A stretch of 64,000 nucleotides of DNA, taken from NCBI GenBank assembly GCA_945865365.1, contig CAMBDL010000007.1, positions 1-64,000 on the forward strand, given 5' to 3'. Below the pieces are notes generated by a model that was given only the letters and a program-made list of their open reading frames with translations, did no database searches and was not told where the DNA came from. The stretch is from Streptomyces griseus. GTDB lineage: Bacteria; Actinomycetota; Actinomycetes; Nanopelagicales; Nanopelagicaceae. Below, one piece after another: positions 18,534 through 25,949 of the stretch (within the stretch, counting starts at the first letter, position 1; each line of letters starts with the position of its first letter). The position numbers and the translations under genes are program-made.

Positions 18534-19480
18534 TATGCGGCCACTCTTTCGATTGCACGTAGTCGAACTGAGGCGGATCTGGAGTTTTCTTCTAACTCTT
18601 TTTCTGAAGGAGTTTCACTGCCCCGTATAACCAATGAAAACTTGGCAGCCAACTCTGGAAGTTCGAATGGAAGATTGCGAGGCGTACCTGACGTTGTCGA
18701 TGCCACAAAAAGCTCTTTCACAATTCGATCTTCAAGTGACTGGAATGACATAACGACTAATCGCCCGCCCACAGAGAGGAGTTTGAGTGCAGTGGGTAAA
18801 GCACGGGTAATCGCACCTAGTTCATCATTAGTTTCAATGCGCAGGGCTTGAAAGGTGCGCTTAGCAGGGTTTCCACCAGTTCGACGTGTTGCTGCAGGGA
18901 TCGCGGCCTTAACCAGGTTTGCTAAAGCGCTAGTGGAGTTCAGAGGCGCAATTGCACGCGCCTTCACAATCGATTCGACTACGCGAGTAGCGAATTTTTC
19001 TTCGCCATAGGTCCGTAAAATACGAACTAACTGACCAGGTTCATATGTATTTACAATTTCAGCGGCAGTGAGGGATTGCGTGCGATCCATGCGCATATCT
19101 AGTGGGGCGTCTTGCGAATAAGAAAAACCGCGGTTTGCTTCATCAAGCTGCATAGAAGAAACACCGAGATCAAAAAGTGCTCCAACAATTGAGCTGTAGC
19201 CAAAGGAGTTAATAACTTCCTCTATCGAATCAAATGTTGCATGAGCCATATGAAGGCGATCTGAGAATGGAGCTAACCGAAGAGTTGCACTATCAAGTGC
19301 ATCGCGGTCTCGATCAATTCCAATGACGGTGAGCTGAGGGAATTCTTGAAGTAACGCCTCTGTGTGTCCTCCTAAGCCAAGAGTTGCATCGACCACAACT
19401 GGGTTAGCGCAAGAATGTATTGCAGGAGTAAGAAGTTCGATACATCGATCACGCATTACTGAAATATGCTCACTCGTCAT
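18533..19480 (-). CDS. rsmH: 16S rRNA m4C1402 methyltransferase RsmH (MraW)
   Basis: A SAM-dependent enzyme that methylates N4 of C1402 of 16S rRNA. The ATG at 19480 (MTSEHISVM) has GGGGGAG just upstream and gives 315 residues; another ATG lies five codons earlier. Family motifs include HISVMRDRCIELL, DATLGLGGHTEALL (SAM loop), GIDRDRDAL, LFDLGVSSMQLD and the C-terminal FQSLEDRIVK. It is separated from mraZ by a 164-bp spacer that holds a large folded RNA element. Confidence 0.96.
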   Translation of the reverse strand: MTSEHISVMRDRCIELLTPAIHSCANPVVVDATLGLGGHTEALLQEFPQLTVIGIDRDRDALDSATLRLAPFSDRLHMAHATFDSIEEVINSFGYSSIVGALFDLGVSSMQLDEANRGFSYSQDAPLDMRMDRTQSLTAAEIVNTYEPGQLVRILRTYGEEKFATRVVESIVKARAIAPLNSTSALANLVKAAIPAATRRTGGNPAKRTFQALRIETNDELGAITRALPTALKLLSVGGRLVVMSFQSLEDRIVKELFVASTTSGTPRNLPFELPELAAKFSLVIRGSETPSEKELEENSRSASVRLRAIERVAA

Positions 19481-19536
19481 TACTCCCCCTTTCATTGAAC
19501 GATCACTAACTAACTTTTACTACGTACTTTCATTTC

Positions 19537-19641
19537 AACTCTCATCTCTGGTCACCGCCGGCCGACGGATCTGTTTAGTAGCGGCACCGGGGAAGGGGCG
19601 CCGCTACGTTCGAAGGGTCGGCGGTGGCCACAGATGAGAGT
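19537..19641 (-). ncRNA. Structured RNA upstream of rsmH (mraW-motif-like)
   Basis: The mraZ-rsmH spacer contains a long imperfect hairpin. ACTCTCATCT (19538-19547) pairs with AGATGAGAGT (19632-19641). After one mismatch the helix continues with TGG/CCA, a G-U pair and a GC-rich CACCGCC/GGCGGTG block (19553-19559 with 19620-19626). A nested perfect stem GTAGCGGC/GCCGCTAC (about 19578-19606) lies inside, joined by a CTTCGAACG strand on the minus side. Weinberg and colleagues described an 'mraW RNA motif' in front of mraW operons of some actinobacteria; position fits it well. A covariance-model search would settle identity. It should act as a cis leader for rsmH and downstream wall genes. Confidence 0.75.
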
Positions 19642-19644
19642 CAT

Positions 19645-20076
19645 TTAGAAAAGTCCTGGGAAAACCTCCTCTGATACATCGGCAAAACTCTTTTCGCGAT
19701 CTGCTAAATATTCATTCCATGAAGTTGCATCCCAAATTTCAACGCGAGTATTTGCACCGATAACAACACAATCTTTTTCTAATCCGGCATATGTGCGAAG
19801 TCCTTGTGGAATTGTTATGCGTCCTTGACGATCTGGAATTTCATCATGTGCACCTGCAAACATCACACGGCTGTAATCGCGTGCTGATTTTGCAGTGACT
19901 GGCGCTTGTTTTAGCGTCTCTGTAATAACAGTGAATTCATTTGTTGGAAAAACATAAAGGCAACGCTCTTGTCCTTTAGTAATTACTAAACCTGATGCAA
20001 GTTCTTCGCGAAATTTCGCAGGAAGAATCAGACGGCCTTTTTCATCAAGGCGCGGTTCGTGGGTGCCAAGAAACAT
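19645..20076 (-). CDS. mraZ: Transcriptional regulator MraZ
   Basis: A 143-residue protein made of two SpoVT/AbrB-like half domains. The first is [24 protein letters not shown]-like (about residues 1-50) and the second contains [18 protein letters not shown] (about 78-120). MraZ forms rings that bind direct repeats upstream of its own gene and represses the dcw operon in bacteria where it has been tested. The first gene of the dcw cluster; eight 10-bp-spaced repeats lie just upstream, which strongly suggests autoregulation. The ATG at 20076 follows a GGGGGC-type ribosome site. Confidence 0.96.
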   Translation of the reverse strand: MFLGTHEPRLDEKGRLILPAKFREELASGLVITKGQERCLYVFPTNEFTVITETLKQAPVTAKSARDYSRVMFAGAHDEIPDRQGRITIPQGLRTYAGLEKDCVVIGANTRVEIWDATSWNEYLADREKSFADVSEEVFPGLF

Positions 20077-20130
20077 TTTCAGCGCCCCCTTCCCCAGGTT
20101 CGCCAGCCGTGTGGATCCTCGGCTTAGTTC

Positions 20131-20210
20131 CCCACTTTACTCCACTTTGCTCCTTTTTCAACCACCTTTCGCCACTTTTTGCCCTTTTCCACCCACTCTC
20201 CCCCACCCGT
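20131..20210 (-). promoter_or_regulatory. MraZ operator: eight 10-bp repeats
   Basis: Upstream of mraZ the plus strand has CCACTTT or close variants in exact 10-bp register at 20132, 20142, 20152 (CCTTTTT), 20162 (CCACCTT), 20172, 20182 (CCCTTTT), 20192 (CCCACTC) and 20202 (CCCACCC). On the mraZ strand this reads AAAGTGG plus three variable bases. Known MraZ boxes are GTGG/TGGG-core direct repeats with the same period. Four copies are near-perfect and four degenerate. The array begins about 55 bp upstream of the mraZ ATG. Confidence 0.85.
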
Positions 20211-20217
20211 ATGGCAT

Positions 20218-20243
20218 AAAAAAAGACCCTCCAGAGGAGGGCC
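20218..20243 (-). terminator. Rho-independent terminator after the DUF3040 gene
   Basis: On the minus strand, CCCTCC and GGAGGG (plus 20227-20232 and 20236-20241) form a 6-bp GC-rich stem with a 3-base loop. Seven U follow (plus A-run 20218-20224). It separates the DUF3040 gene from the MraZ-controlled dcw operon, so mraZ needs its own promoter. Confidence 0.85.
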
Positions 20244-20259
20244 TAGAACGCATGGGGAG

Positions 20260-20613
20260 CTACTGGTTATTGCGCTCATCCCAGCGAGATTGCAGTTTGG
20301 TGTTTAAGCCTGCGCTCTTGCGAGCGCTTTTCTGCTTACGCGAGCCTGCACTGCTCCCAAAGGAGGAGAGAAGAAGGATGATTCCCGATAATGCGATAAC
20401 GAAGCCGAGAACCCCGACGGGAGTTACCTTGGCGATGAGTCCAGTAAATAAAACGGCGATCCCCACCAGAACTAAGCCAAGTGCCGAGAGAGTTCTGGTG
20501 CGCTTGGGTGAAGGCCCGGTACCAGAGAGGGCTGAAAATAGGCGAGGATCCTCAGTTAATAGCGCAGCCTCCATCTCCTGGAGCATCTGCTTCTCATGAT
20601 CTGATAAAGGCAT
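20260..20613 (-). CDS. DUF3040 family membrane protein
   Basis: A 117-residue protein starting MPLSDHEKQMLQEMEAAL, the diagnostic opening of the actinobacterial DUF3040 family. Two membrane segments are predicted at about residues 45-62 and 68-84, followed by a basic tail with SAGSRKQKSARKSAG. Function is unknown; in many actinobacteria it is encoded next to mraZ and dinB, as here. It lies between dinB and the mraZ operator and has its own terminator. Confidence 0.88.
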   Translation of the reverse strand: MPLSDHEKQMLQEMEAALLTEDPRLFSALSGTGPSPKRTRTLSALGLVLVGIAVLFTGLIAKVTPVGVLGFVIALSGIILLLSSFGSSAGSRKQKSARKSAGLNTKLQSRWDERNNQ

Positions 20614-20645
20614 GGGTGAACAATAGAAGGTTTTTTGCCGCCCCG

Positions 20646-21815
20646 CTACTCGTCCTCATGTGGCTTTATGAGTCGGGCCGGACGCACACTGCCCGCGCCA
20701 AATCGCGCTCTAGCTCTATCAATTGCGCCATCGGCCTGTCTCCACCCGCTCTCACGCGCGCCCAAGACCATCTGTTCTGGTGCCCCACTGCTTAAGTTCT
20801 CAAGTGATACACCCACCAAACGAAGGCGCGCTCTTTCAATTTTGAGTGCCCTATAGAGAAGCTTCACGACCTCATATATTTCATGAGTTCCATCTAAGGG
20901 CAGTGCAAGTGTCTTGGATCTATTGATAGTAGTGAAGTCTGCAAAACGAACTTTAATTGAGACCGTCTTTGCAAATAGCTCTTTATCGCGCAGTCTGGCC
21001 GATGCGCGTTCGGTTAATCGAAGGAACTCAGTAAGAATCTGAGTTGGATCATCTAAATCTTGTGGGAAAGTTTCGGCGGCGCTAATACTCTTTTCAGCAT
21101 CCTGGGGTGATACATCTCTATAGTCACGGCCCCACGCCAGTTCATATAAGGATGCACCGCTAGCTTCACCTAATGCGCGGATGAGCGTTGTTCGTGGCAA
21201 GGTGGCAATGTCTTCAATTGTGCGAAGACCTAAGCGCTCTAATGTTTCGGCAGTCTTTGGCCCCACTCCCCACATTGCATTAATTGGTAGCGGATGCAGA
21301 AAAGTAAGAATGCGATCGGCGGTAATCTCTAACACTCCATTTGGTTTGCAGTGTTGGGATGCAAGCTTTGCAATGAACTTGGATGGTGCGATTCCAACCG
21401 AACAGGTTATTCCCTCTTGCGATTCAACCTTAGCGCGTATTGCCGCAGCGATTTCCCGTGGAGTACCTAATAGACGTTGTGCTCCACTGACATCTAAGAA
21501 GGCTTCATCGAGTGAGATGGGTTCGACCCATGGCGTAAAACTTTCAAAGATCTCCATAATGTGGCCTGATACTTCTTGATATCTAGGCATATCGACGGGC
21601 AGAAAAATTGCATGCGGCGCTAATCGCCGTGCGCGCCCTACTGGCATTGCTGAGTGAATTCCAAATTTGCGTGCTTCATAATTTGCAGCCGATACGACTC
21701 CGCGAACACCCATTCCTATAACAACCGCCTTGCCTTTGAGCTCAGGATTATCGCGCTCGGCCACAGATGCAAAGAATGCATCCATATCCACATGCAGGAT
21801 TGAGGCCGTTGTCAT
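20646..21815 (-). CDS. dinB: Y-family DNA polymerase IV (DinB)
   Basis: A translesion polymerase of 389 residues. The metal-binding active site is intact: VDMD with D10, and SLDEAFLD with D103 and E104. A helix-hairpin-helix region (MWGVGPKTAETLERLGL) and the little-finger domain follow. It is therefore a real polymerase, not a degenerate ImuB. Its ATG overlaps the dnaE2-like stop as ATGA, making it the third gene of an operon behind a LexA box. The tail QMVLGARESGWRQ resembles actinobacterial DinB2-type proteins. Confidence 0.95.
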   Translation of the reverse strand: MTTASILHVDMDAFFASVAERDNPELKGKAVVIGMGVRGVVSAANYEARKFGIHSAMPVGRARRLAPHAIFLPVDMPRYQEVSGHIMEIFESFTPWVEPISLDEAFLDVSGAQRLLGTPREIAAAIRAKVESQEGITCSVGIAPSKFIAKLASQHCKPNGVLEITADRILTFLHPLPINAMWGVGPKTAETLERLGLRTIEDIATLPRTTLIRALGEASGASLYELAWGRDYRDVSPQDAEKSISAAETFPQDLDDPTQILTEFLRLTERASARLRDKELFAKTVSIKVRFADFTTINRSKTLALPLDGTHEIYEVVKLLYRALKIERARLRLVGVSLENLSSGAPEQMVLGARESGWRQADGAIDRARARFGAGSVRPARLIKPHEDE

Positions 21816-24800
21816 ATTGCCAGCGTACTTTCTTTAGCTCTCCAACTTTCATATGCCGCGCGTAAATCCCACGCGCCTGTTCCACGGATTGAAATCCCAC
21901 GCGCACCCGTACGGCGAGTCTGTCCTCTCACCAGTAGCAGGGATGTCGAATACAGGGTGCTGGCATAATCACTCTGTACATCGGTGAAAAATGCCGAGTC
22001 ACTGCAGCCATATCCATCATCGAGAGTTAAAAAGATAACGCGCTTTCCCGAACGCACTGGCGGAGTCTGCAGTGCAACCTTAATGCCAGCTACGAGAACA
22101 CTAGAACCAGAGCGTTGGGCTAATAACTGTGACGATCTCACTGCGCCAATAGCGTTAAGGAACTCGCTATAGAACTCAATTAAATGCGCCGACATATCGA
22201 TACCTAAGCGCTCTATTTCATGGCGCACGATTTCAGATGGCTTCATATCGGGTAGACCGCTACTGATGAGAGCTGGAGCTGCAAAAGCTAAGTTCATCTG
22301 CGCACCAGAAATCGCTTTACTAGGAGAGCGCTGTAGATCAGAGAAATGTAATAAGAGATCGCGGCGATTGACATCGGTGTGCAGGCGATCAAATGCGCCG
22401 GTTAAAATTGCGCTCTCTGTAACCGGTGCACTGCTTCCCGAGCGATGAACAAAATCACCAAGGTCGGTATAAGGGCGACCTGCAATAATAGATCTGATTT
22501 CACCATCGCTAATCTTTTCAATAGTCGATAACGCTATGCGAATAGCAGCGCCTTGATCTTCAACCCGATATACCGAATCAGATTCATTAACATCTAAAGG
22601 GGCAATGGCGATTCCCATCTGGCGCACTTCATCAACGATTAAGCGTTTGGGGTACATGCCCGGATCGTGCGTAAGAACTCCAGCTAAAAAAGCTGCTGGA
22701 TAATGTGTTTTGAGCCAGGCCGATTGATATGTAGGTAGTGCAAAGGCTGCAGCATGTGCTTTACAAAAACCAAAGGATGCAAAGGCGCGCAGCAGATCCC
22801 AAATCTGGGTAATAACTGCAAGCTCATAGCCTTGTGCAGTCGCTGTCGGAAAAAACCAATCGCACACTTCTTGTTGACCAATCTTGTCCCCTAAGGCGCG
22901 GCGTTTTTCATCGGCGCTAGCTAGGGATGCACCAGTCATCCTGGCAATGATTTCAATGACCTGTTCGTGAAAGACAACAACACCTTCTGTATCCCGCAAA
23001 ATCTCATAGAGATCAGGGTGAATGACCTGAGGCTGACTCCACCCGTGACGGGCCTTTAAAAAAGGCGTAATCATGTCACCTTTAACTGGACCTGGTCTAA
23101 AAAGTGAGATGTCGATAATTAAATCGGTAAATGTTTTAGGCTCTAACTTTCCCACTAACTCGCGCTGGCCTGGACTCTCTATCTGAAACATACCTAGAGT
23201 GCGCGTTGATTGGATTAAATCAAATGTTGCCGGGTCATCTATTGGCACAGCATCGATATCAACTTTTTCATTCTGTGCACGTTCGATTTCAGTGAGTGCA
23301 TATGAAATTGCCGACTGCATGCGTACACCTAAGACATCTAGTTTTAATAGCCCAGTGGCCTCGACGTCATCTTTATCAAAGACCACCATAGGGTAACCGC
23401 TTGCGCTAGCCATGAGTGGAGTGCGATCGAGTAGACCACCATCAGATAAAACAATGGCGCATGGATGCATGGCCAAATGTCGTGGCAGACCATCAAGGCG
23501 TTCGGCAAGAGCGATAGTCATTGCAGTGAGCGGTGCAGAAATATTAAGAGACTTAAGTTCGGGCAGGTTTGCTAAAACGCTAGAAATATTGCGTGCACGT
23601 ACATGTGGCATTGATTTAGCGAGTAAATCAATCTCCATTGCTGGTAAGCCAAGGGCTGCTCCTGCATCTCGAATTGCATGCCTAGCACGATAAGTATCAA
23701 CCATCGCAACCGTGGCACATCGGGATTGATTATTAGGCGTATTCCAGTTGGTATCACCGTAACGCTTAAAGACCATGTCATATATCTCAAGGCGACGATG
23801 CGATTCAACATCAATATCTATATCGGGCAACGCTCGACGCAGCGGTGAACAAAATCGCTCCATCAATAGACCGTGCTGCATCGGTTCAACACCAGAGATT
23901 CCAAGTAAATGGCAGATCAGTGAGCCCGCACCGCTGCCGCGTGCAGCAACACGAATACCAGCACTTCGTGCCATGTCACAAATATCGGCAACGGTTAAAA
24001 AATAGGATTCAAAACCAAGTGTTGCAACCGTTGCTAACTCATCATCTAAGCGTGTACGTGCCTGCTTAATACTCTTAGCATCGCTGTAGCGCCAGTTGAT
24101 ACCTGCTTCACTGCGTGTACGCAAAAGTGTGCGCATCTGATGTGCTGATTCGGCGCCAACAACATGGGGTTCGGGCAAGTGTGCCCCACCTAATCCAATA
24201 TCGCGGGCAGGCGATAACAGAGCGCGCTCAGCCCATGCTCGAGTTGTTGCCAGTAGTTGTCGTGGTGTGCGCTCCCCTGCTGCGCGTGCGATTTCGCCAG
24301 CTAAAGCGATCATCTCATCCCCCGATTTTAAAAAGCCTTCGGCATTGCTGCGTTCAACATGGCGTGGATGCAGCGGTACTAATTGACGAGCGCAATCTAA
24401 AACATCGGCTACTGGCCCATCGGTGCGATCTCGCATACGAACCGCATTGGTAATAACTGCATCGATGTCATGATCACGTGCAAAAATTAACGATTTAGCA
24501 GCTTGTGATGTAGAACGTGCGCCACGGCCTGCAGCTAAATGTGAAATACATTCAATGGCATTACCAGCAAATAGATCACGCGTGATATTAAATGTCGTAA
24601 AAGCTGCATCGATATGGTTACCGGTTAATAATCTGCCGACAGGTGATTCAGGGCCGTGCAGTGCATAGAGATTTGAACTGTAATGACTAAAGCGCTGTAA
24701 GAATTCAAGCGTCAGAATAGGGTTACGGTTATCGGCAACCATAGTGAGCGATGTCAGCAGACGACAGAGTGCACGCCATCCCCCATCGCTGTGTGCCAAT

Positions 24801-25039
24801 AAAGTAATACGGCTTTTATCGCCTCCTATATCAATGCCCAGATTGACTCCGATAATCGGTGCGATGCCAAAGTGAACACAGCTCTGTGCAAAACGAACGG
24901 CCCCTGCTAAACCATCGCGATCAGTTAATGCCAGCGCAGGCATTTCAAACTCTGCGGCACGAGCTACTAGATCATCTGGTTGCGTTGTTCCGTATTTGAG
25001 TGAGTATGCACTTGCAACATTCAGGTGTATGAAGCTCAT
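21812..25039 (-). CDS. dnaE2: Error-prone C-family DNA polymerase, DnaE2-like
   Basis: An alpha subunit of C-family polymerase, 1075 residues, close to the length of DnaE2/ImuC. The ATG at 25039 (MSFIHLNVASAYS) overlaps the preceding gene's stop as ATGA. The polymerase catalytic Asp pair lies in LPDIDIDVES (about residues 403-407), with the third acidic residue likely in LLKLDVLGVRM. The N-terminal PHP domain begins HLNVASAYS, so the usual second His of HXH is replaced by Asn and metal binding there is probably lost. Position between a DUF6504 gene and dinB, after a LexA box, points to damage-induced mutagenesis, not replication. The housekeeping DnaE1 should lie elsewhere. Confidence 0.9.
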   Translation of the reverse strand: MSFIHLNVASAYSLKYGTTQPDDLVARAAEFEMPALALTDRDGLAGAVRFAQSCVHFGIAPIIGVNLGIDIGGDKSRITLLAHSDGGWRALCRLLTSLTMVADNRNPILTLEFLQRFSHYSSNLYALHGPESPVGRLLTGNHIDAAFTTFNITRDLFAGNAIECISHLAAGRGARSTSQAAKSLIFARDHDIDAVITNAVRMRDRTDGPVADVLDCARQLVPLHPRHVERSNAEGFLKSGDEMIALAGEIARAAGERTPRQLLATTRAWAERALLSPARDIGLGGAHLPEPHVVGAESAHQMRTLLRTRSEAGINWRYSDAKSIKQARTRLDDELATVATLGFESYFLTVADICDMARSAGIRVAARGSGAGSLICHLLGISGVEPMQHGLLMERFCSPLRRALPDIDIDVESHRRLEIYDMVFKRYGDTNWNTPNNQSRCATVAMVDTYRARHAIRDAGAALGLPAMEIDLLAKSMPHVRARNISSVLANLPELKSLNISAPLTAMTIALAERLDGLPRHLAMHPCAIVLSDGGLLDRTPLMASASGYPMVVFDKDDVEATGLLKLDVLGVRMQSAISYALTEIERAQNEKVDIDAVPIDDPATFDLIQSTRTLGMFQIESPGQRELVGKLEPKTFTDLIIDISLFRPGPVKGDMITPFLKARHGWSQPQVIHPDLYEILRDTEGVVVFHEQVIEIIARMTGASLASADEKRRALGDKIGQQEVCDWFFPTATAQGYELAVITQIWDLLRAFASFGFCKAHAAAFALPTYQSAWLKTHYPAAFLAGVLTHDPGMYPKRLIVDEVRQMGIAIAPLDVNESDSVYRVEDQGAAIRIALSTIEKISDGEIRSIIAGRPYTDLGDFVHRSGSSAPVTESAILTGAFDRLHTDVNRRDLLLHFSDLQRSPSKAISGAQMNLAFAAPALISSGLPDMKPSEIVRHEIERLGIDMSAHLIEFYSEFLNAIGAVRSSQLLAQRSGSSVLVAGIKVALQTPPVRSGKRVIFLTLDDGYGCSDSAFFTDVQSDYASTLYSTSLLLVRGQTRRTGARGISIRGTGAWDLRAAYESWRAKESTLAI

Positions 25040-25317
25040 ACCGATCGAATAATCCACTGACCGCTAAGTTCGTCGCGTTCGAGTTCAAATGTTGTCAGCG
25101 ATCCAATCGGTGCCGCCTCTACGCGCCACACTGCACGTGCTTGATCATCGGGGCGATACGTGCCATCGCTGATTCGATTCCACCATCCCCCGGCTTCACA
25201 CCACCTGGATAAAACTGCATGGATACGAAAGCGCCTGCCTTTAAAAGTAAATTCAATCGGTGTTGTAGCACCATCGATGGTGACATCGTGGGCAGGATTA
25301 ATCTGAGGGACTGACAT
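25036..25317 (-). CDS. DUF6504-like protein, first gene of the mutagenesis operon
   Basis: A 93-residue protein starting MSVPQINPAHDV at the ATG at 25317. I reject a longer reading up to 25437 because it would include the LexA site inside the coding region. AAGGAG lies 12 bases upstream; an in-frame TTG three codons earlier has closer spacing and is an alternative start. Trp-rich segments SRWCEAGGWWNR and ARAVWRVEA with a C-terminal FELERDELSGQWIIR match the small DUF6504 proteins seen beside dnaE2-type genes in actinobacteria. Biochemical role is unknown; context implies an accessory to translesion synthesis. Confidence 0.75.
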   Translation of the reverse strand: MSVPQINPAHDVTIDGATTPIEFTFKGRRFRIHAVLSRWCEAGGWWNRISDGTYRPDDQARAVWRVEAAPIGSLTTFELERDELSGQWIIRSV

Positions 25318-25349
25318 CGCTGGCAAAGACTCCTTTTGGGCTGTGGATA

Positions 25350-25367
25350 TTCGAACAGATGTTCGAA
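25350..25367 (-). promoter_or_regulatory. LexA (SOS) box
   Basis: TTCGAACAGATGTTCGAA matches the Gram-positive/actinobacterial SOS box CGAAC-N4-GTTCG with perfect dyad arms. It lies 33 bp upstream of the ATG of the DUF6504 gene, where it would cover the promoter of the DUF6504-dnaE2-dinB operon. Confidence 0.9.
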
Positions 25368-25420
25368 AAATAGCCCCTAGGGCTGACAAAAGGCAAGTGA
25401 GCGAGCGTGTCGAGTCGGTA

Positions 25421-25442
25421 AGTAGTTGAAATTTCAACTACT
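25421..25442. promoter_or_regulatory. 22-bp perfect palindrome upstream of doxX
   Basis: AGTAGTTGAAA and TTTCAACTACT abut without a gap, a perfect 22-bp inverted repeat 38 bp before the doxX ATG. Inside it TTGAAA (25426-25431) could be a -35 box, with CATAGA (25449-25454) 17 bases later. Palindromes with a TTGAAATTTCAA core are typical targets of MarR-type repressors that control redox or quinone-responsive genes. No MarR gene lies in this window. Confidence 0.75.
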
Positions 25443-25480
25443 ATGCTCCATAGAACGTATTCACCAACCTAAGGAGTTCC

Positions 25481-25894
25481 ATGGACGCAGTACTCGTAAT
25501 CGGTCGCATCTTGTTTGCGCTGATCTTCATCAATTCAGGCATCAGCCACCTCACCAAGCTTGAGGCAATGACCGGCTATGCCACATACAAGAAGGTTCCA
25601 GCTGCCAAGCTCAGTGTCATCGTTTCAGGTCTGATGATCCTCATTGGTGGCCTCTATATTGCCTTCGGTGTCTATGCAGATCTCGGCGCGCTACTTATCG
25701 CGCTGTTCTTAGTTCCAGCAGCGTTCATGATGCATGCATTCTGGAAAGAGAGCGATGCAACTGCTAAGCAAAATGAAACTATTGGTTTCTTTAAAGACCT
25801 ATCTCTTGCTGGCGCTGCACTCATCATCTTCGCACTCGTCGGCGCAGGCGCTGACTTTGGCCCAAGCATTACGGGTGCATTCTTTAGCTTCTAG
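25481..25894 (+). CDS. DoxX family membrane protein
   Basis: A 137-residue protein with four predicted membrane segments (about 4-20, 46-64, 69-87, 110-130). The DoxX signature RILFALIFINSGISHLTKL is at the N-terminus. Such proteins are often linked to thiol/oxidative-stress responses or quinone metabolism; the specific role here is unknown. AAGGAG precedes the ATG. It is a single-gene transcription unit, bounded by the palindromic operator upstream and a strong terminator directly downstream. Confidence 0.88.
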   Translation: MDAVLVIGRILFALIFINSGISHLTKLEAMTGYATYKKVPAAKLSVIVSGLMILIGGLYIAFGVYADLGALLIALFLVPAAFMMHAFWKESDATAKQNETIGFFKDLSLAGAALIIFALVGAGADFGPSITGAFFSF

Positions 25895-25907
25895 TAATTA
25901 CTCAATC

Positions 25908-25949
25908 GAGCCCCTGCAGATGAGAATCTGTGGGGGCTCTATTTTTTTA
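25908..25949 (+). terminator. Strong terminator after doxX
   Basis: Outer stem GAGCCCC (25908-25914) with GGGGCTC (25933-25939), inner stem CAGAT (25917-25921) with ATCTG (25926-25930), and a GAGA tetraloop, followed by seven T at 25942-25948. The stop codon of the convergent MFS gene (25939-25941) lies in the 3' flank of this hairpin. Confidence 0.93.

Noticed and set aside
20131-20210. CRISPR-like or microsatellite array
   Set aside because: The 10-bp units are too short for CRISPR repeats and their sequence and place match MraZ boxes.
25318-25437. N-terminal extension of the DUF6504 protein to 25437
   Set aside because: It would place the LexA box and the promoter inside the gene, and the added residues look non-coding.
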